DNA of 10,432 bases from Oscillospiraceae bacterium. GTDB lineage: Bacteria; Bacillota; Clostridia; Oscillospirales; Oscillospiraceae. The stretch covers positions 1 through 10,432 of the forward strand of contig JAFYIF010000254.1 of assembly GCA_017538775.1 (NCBI GenBank), given 5' to 3'. Position numbers and translations under genes: made by a program. Under the pieces are notes generated by a model. It ran no database searches. It saw nothing but the letters and a program-made list of their open reading frames with translations, and was not told the DNA's origin. Shown here piece by piece: positions 8,055 to 10,432 of the stretch (positions are counted from its first letter, which is position 1; each line of letters begins with the position of its first letter).

Positions 8055-9439
8055 TCAAGGAATATCAGACCATACACGAGATCGCCAGCCCCCTGATGAT
8101 TGTGGATCAGGTGGAGGGCGTCACCTTTGACGAGCTGTGCGAGATCCGCCTGCCCGACGGCTCCGTCCGCCGGGGCAAGGTGCTGGAGGTGGACGGCGAC
8201 CGGGCCGTGGTGCAGCTCTATGAGTCCGCCGCGGGCATCAACCTGGCCCGCTCCAAGGTGCGCTTCCTGGGCCGCCCGCTGGAGCTGGCGGTCAGCGGCG
8301 ACATGCTGGGGCGCGTGTTCAACGGCATGGGCCAGCCCATCGACGGCGGCCCGGAGCTGCTGGCCGAGGCCCATCTGAACATCAACGGCCTGCCCCTGAA
8401 CCCCTCCGCCCGGGCCTATCCCGCCGAGTTCATCCAGACCGGCGTCAGCAGCATTGACGGCCTGAACACCCTGGTGCGCGGCCAGAAGCTGCCCATCTTC
8501 TCCGGCTCCGGTCTGCCCCACGCCAACCTGGCCGCCCAGATCGCCCGCCAGGCCAAGGTGCTGGGCGACAGCGGCAAGTTCGCCGTGGTCTTCGCCGCCA
8601 TCGGCATCACCTTTGAGGAGAGCGAGTACTTCGTCCAGGAGTTCCGCCGCACCGGCGCCATCGACCGGACGGTCATGTTCTCCAACCTGGCCGACCAGCC
8701 CGCCATCGAGCGCATCGCCACCCCCCGCATGGCCCTGACCGCCGCCGAATATCTGGCCTATGAGAAGGACATGCACGTGCTGGTCATCATCACGGATATC
8801 ACCAATTACGCGGAGGCCCTGCGTGAGATATCCGCCGCCCGTAAGGAGGTCCCCGGCCGCCGCGGCTATCCCGGCTACCTTTATACCGACCTCGCCACCA
8901 TGTACGAGCGCGCGGGCCGCATAAAGGGCTGCCCCGGCTCCATCACAATGATACCGATACTCTCCATGCCGGAGGACGATATCACCCACCCGATACCCGA
9001 CCTTACCGGCTACATCACCGAGGGGCAGATAATACTCTCGCGCGAGCTGAACAGGAAGGGCATAACCCCGCCCGTAAACGTGCTGCCGTCGCTCTCCAGC
9101 TTGAAGGACAAGGGCATTGGCAAGGGCAAAACGCGTGAGGATCACGCCGATACCATGAACCAGCTCTTCGCCGCGTATTCCCGCGGCAAGGAGGCGAAGG
9201 AGCTCGCCGTCATTCTTGGCGACGCCGCGCTTTCCGAGGTGGATAAGCTCTACGCCAAATTCTCCGACGAGTTCGAGGCGAAGTACGTTTCGCAGGGGTA
9301 TTACACCAACCGTTCCGTGGAGGAAACGCTCGACATCGGCTGGGAGCTTCTGAGGATACTCCCGAGATCGGAGCTCAGGCGTATCAGGGACGCGTATCTC
9401 GATAAGTATTACGAAAAGGACCGTGTAACGGAGCAGTAA
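8051..9439 (+). CDS. ntpB: V-type ATPase regulatory subunit B, Ser at the arginine-finger position
   Basis: The 462-residue noncatalytic nucleotide-site subunit. It opens with the beta barrel ([20 protein letters not shown]), has the family's degenerate P-loop [13 protein letters not shown] at 151-163, the [18 protein letters not shown] strand, and [20 protein letters not shown]. The segment [19 protein letters not shown] holds residue 350, where E. hirae NtpB has the arginine finger (R350, aligned with F1 alpha R373 and T. thermophilus B R360). Here codon 9098-9100 is AGC, Ser. The rest of the C-terminal domain is intact. The gene changes codon style part-way: before about 8822, 25 of 26 Leu codons are CTG with a single ATA; after it only 3 of 20 are CTG and nine ATA Ile codons appear. 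Either the gene is recombinant or the contig is chimeric. GGGAGG at 8036-8041 is its ribosome site, 9 bases before the ATG. Confidence 0.95.
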   Translation: MIKEYQTIHEIASPLMIVDQVEGVTFDELCEIRLPDGSVRRGKVLEVDGDRAVVQLYESAAGINLARSKVRFLGRPLELAVSGDMLGRVFNGMGQPIDGGPELLAEAHLNINGLPLNPSARAYPAEFIQTGVSSIDGLNTLVRGQKLPIFSGSGLPHANLAAQIARQAKVLGDSGKFAVVFAAIGITFEESEYFVQEFRRTGAIDRTVMFSNLADQPAIERIATPRMALTAAEYLAYEKDMHVLVIITDITNYAEALREISAARKEVPGRRGYPGYLYTDLATMYERAGRIKGCPGSITMIPILSMPEDDITHPIPDLTGYITEGQIILSRELNRKGITPPVNVLPSLSSLKDKGIGKGKTREDHADTMNQLFAAYSRGKEAKELAVILGDAALSEVDKLYAKFSDEFEAKYVSQGYYTNRSVEETLDIGWELLRILPRSELRRIRDAYLDKYYEKDRVTEQ

Positions 9440-10069
9440 ATGGCTATTTCGTACAAGCCCACGCGCATGGAGATGAGCCGCCTTAAAAAGAGGCTCGTCA
9501 CCGCCACGCGCGGACACAAGTTAATGAAGGACAAGCGCGATGAAACGGTGCGCCGCTTCATCACGTTCGTGCGCCGCAACAAGGAATTGAGGGAGCGCGT
9601 CGAAGCGCTCATGGCGGAATCGATGCAGAGCTTCGTGATCGCGAAGGCGACCATGAGCTCCGCCGCCGTGGAGGAGGCGCTCTGCTACCCCGCTTCCGCC
9701 GCGAGGATAGGCGTCGAAAGCGCGAAGGTGCTCTCGACGGAGGTGCCGCGCCTCTCCTACATCCCCACCGAAACGCACGGGCTGCCCTACGGCGTGCTCG
9801 GCACCTCGTCGGAGCTCGATAACGCCGTCGCCCGCTTCTCGGAGCTGATGCCCCTTCTTATAGAGCTCGCGGAGGTGGAGAAGACCTGCAACCTTCTGGC
9901 GGACGAGATAGAGAAGACCCGCCGCCGCGTCAACGCGCTGGAGTACGTTATGATCCCCCAGCTCAAGGACGCGATACACGATATCTCCATGAAGCTCGAC
10001 GAAAACGAGCGCGGCAACCTGACCCGCCTCATGAAGACGAAGGATATGCTGAAGCAAAAAGAGGGGTAA
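9440..10069 (+). CDS. ntpD: V-type ATPase central-shaft subunit D
   Basis: A 209-residue rotor shaft protein, equivalent in role to F1 gamma. The N-terminal helix (PTRMEMSRLKKRLVTATRGH, then KLMKDKRDETVRRF) and the C-terminal helix (EVEKTCNLLADEIEKTRRRV, then NALEYVMIPQL) form the long antiparallel coiled coil that fits into the A3B3 head. A short middle portion contains the ETHGLPYGVLGTS segment. Length and sequence are normal for NtpD. The ATG directly follows the B stop codon; GGAG at 9430-9433 is 6 bases upstream. It uses the same ATA- and CTC/CTT-rich codon style as the second part of the B gene, unlike the seven genes upstream. It is the last gene of the operon; ntpH and ntpJ, which follow in E. 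hirae, are absent, and no clear T-rich terminator follows directly. Confidence 0.95.
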   Translation: MAISYKPTRMEMSRLKKRLVTATRGHKLMKDKRDETVRRFITFVRRNKELRERVEALMAESMQSFVIAKATMSSAAVEEALCYPASAARIGVESAKVLSTEVPRLSYIPTETHGLPYGVLGTSSELDNAVARFSELMPLLIELAEVEKTCNLLADEIEKTRRRVNALEYVMIPQLKDAIHDISMKLDENERGNLTRLMKTKDMLKQKEG

Positions 10070-10086
10070 GCCAGAGAATAAAGCGC

Positions 10087-10124
10087 ACAGTGTACAGTGC
10101 AAAGCTGATAGCTGATAACCGATA
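10087..10124. repeat. Short direct repeats (ACAGTG x2, GCTGATA x2 plus a variant)
   Basis: ACAGTG occurs at 10087-10092 and 10094-10099. GCTGATA occurs at 10104-10110 and 10111-10117, followed by a diverged copy, ACCGATA (10118-10124). They lie between the subunit D stop and the palindromic repeat. From memory, similar runs of TGATAACTGATA-like and ACAGTGTACAGT-like units are common filler between genes in gut Clostridia; no function is evident. Confidence 0.55.
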
Positions 10125-10136
10125 GTTGTATTGTCA

Positions 10137-10219
10137 CCTCATCCGCCGCCCCCAAAGCCTTCTCCCCCTCGGCGGAGAAGGTGGCAGCAAGGCCGTAAGG
10201 CCGAAGCTGACGGATGAGG
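10137..10219. repeat. REP/MITE-like palindromic intergenic element
   Basis: Outer arms CCTCATCCG (10137-10145) and CGGATGAGG (10211-10219) enclose an 8-bp inner stem, CCTTCTCC (10158-10165) with GGAGAAGG (10174-10181), and a small GGCC-GTAA-GGCC hairpin (about 10191-10202). The result is a three-stem, cloverleaf-like fold of 83 bases with no coding capacity. The arms and the CCTTCTCC...GGAGAAGG core resemble a repeat I recognise as abundant between genes in gut Clostridia. It probably was dispersed as a short nonautonomous element, and may serve as the 3' end of the operon mRNA. Confidence 0.6.
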
Positions 10220-10243
10220 GGGCAGACATAAACCACGGCATAA

Positions 10244-10281
10244 GAAAAAAGCATGGTCGGAGATCATTCTCCGGACCATGC
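10244..10281 (-). terminator. Rho-independent terminator of the downstream minus-strand gene
   Basis: On the minus strand GCATGGTCCGGAGA (10281-10268) pairs with TCTCCGACCATGC (10263-10251): 13 pairs with one bulged C and a 4-base loop, followed by six T (10250-10245). It lies 17 bases after the stop codon at 10299. From the plus side the stem is followed only by a weak T-rich stretch (TGTTATTAT), so it could also partly end the ATPase transcript. Confidence 0.85.
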
Positions 10282-10298
10282 TGTTATTATATCCGTTT

Positions 10299-10432
10299 TT
10301 ACCAGCCCGTCTTGTCGAAAGGCGCGCCGGTGGTCATGGTGCTGTCCGTCGCGATATGATAGGCGTCGGAGGGGAACATGAACCATTTGTAGAAGCGGCT
10401 GTCGCGGTAGGAATCCGAGCCGCTGTCGCACC
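10299..10432 (-). CDS. C-terminal fragment of an unidentified protein
   Basis: The last 43 codons of a minus-strand gene entering from the right edge, ending at TAA (10301-10299) and followed by a strong terminator. The visible residues include RDSRFYKWFMFPSDAYHIAT and end in GAPFDKTGW. The stretch is aromatic- and Asp/Ser-rich with no Cys pair or membrane segment. It could be the end of an extracellular or carbohydrate-related protein, but no family is recognised. Support for it being real is the G/C-ending codon pattern and the terminator at the expected distance. It is convergent with the ATPase operon, so it is not a further subunit. Confidence 0.65.
   Translation of the reverse strand, partial: CDSGSDSYRDSRFYKWFMFPSDAYHIATDSTMTTGAPFDKTGW

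Noticed and set aside
7985..9517. Long minus-strand open frame opposite subunit B
   Set aside because: Shadow of the B gene; composition is Gly/Ala/His-rich with no recognisable motif. Being open across the codon-usage break does not make it real.
10087..10124. CRISPR-like array
   Set aside because: The repeats are only 6-7 bases long and contiguous, with no spacers.
10126..10359. Short plus-strand open frame after subunit D
   Set aside because: It runs through the palindromic repeat and a terminator stem and has no ribosome site or recognisable product.

Overview
The window is a GC-rich stretch (clearly over 60% GC through most of the operon) of what looks like a gut-type Clostridia/Firmicutes genome. 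The grounds are the Enterococcus-like ntp gene order, strong AAGGAGG ribosome binding sites, sigma-A-type promoters, a stand-alone E2-like acyltransferase and a palindromic repeat of a type I associate with gut Clostridia. No species can be named from the sequence alone.

Layout. Bases 1-162 are the C-terminal tail of a RelE/ParE-type toxin, followed by a perfect-stem terminator (173-204). Bases 204-276 (minus) hold what looks like an eroded zinc-ribbon protein. A minus-strand gene (418-1302) encodes a lipoyl-less 2-oxoacid dehydrogenase E2-like catalytic domain in which the catalytic His is replaced by Glu. A 236-base intergenic region (1303-1538) carries two back-to-back promoters, a terminator-shaped hairpin, a cre-like core and a structured 5' leader.

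Bases 1539-10069 are one co-directional operon encoding all nine core subunits of a prokaryotic V-type (V/A) ATPase, in the order of the Enterococcus hirae ntp operon: peripheral-stalk H/NtpF, membrane I, rotor ring K, peripheral-stalk E, C, F/NtpG, catalytic A, regulatory B and central-shaft D. Genes overlap or are separated by at most about 50 bases. A and B form the A3B3 head. D, F and C link it to the K ring. E and NtpF hold the stator. I and K form the ion path. The K subunit keeps every Na+-site residue known from E. hirae NtpK, so the enzyme is predicted to move Na+. ATP-driven pumping and ATP synthesis cannot be told apart from sequence.

After the operon come short GCTGATA-type repeats, an 83-base palindromic repeat (10137-10219), and a convergent minus-strand gene tail (10299-10432) with its own strong terminator.

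The system itself is known rather than new. Two observations deserve attention. First, codon use changes abruptly inside the B gene, near 8780-8830: Leu switches from almost all CTG to mostly CTC/CTT, and ATA Ile codons go from almost absent to common. This means either intragenic recombination or a chimeric assembly. Second, B residue 350, where the arginine finger is expected, is Ser.
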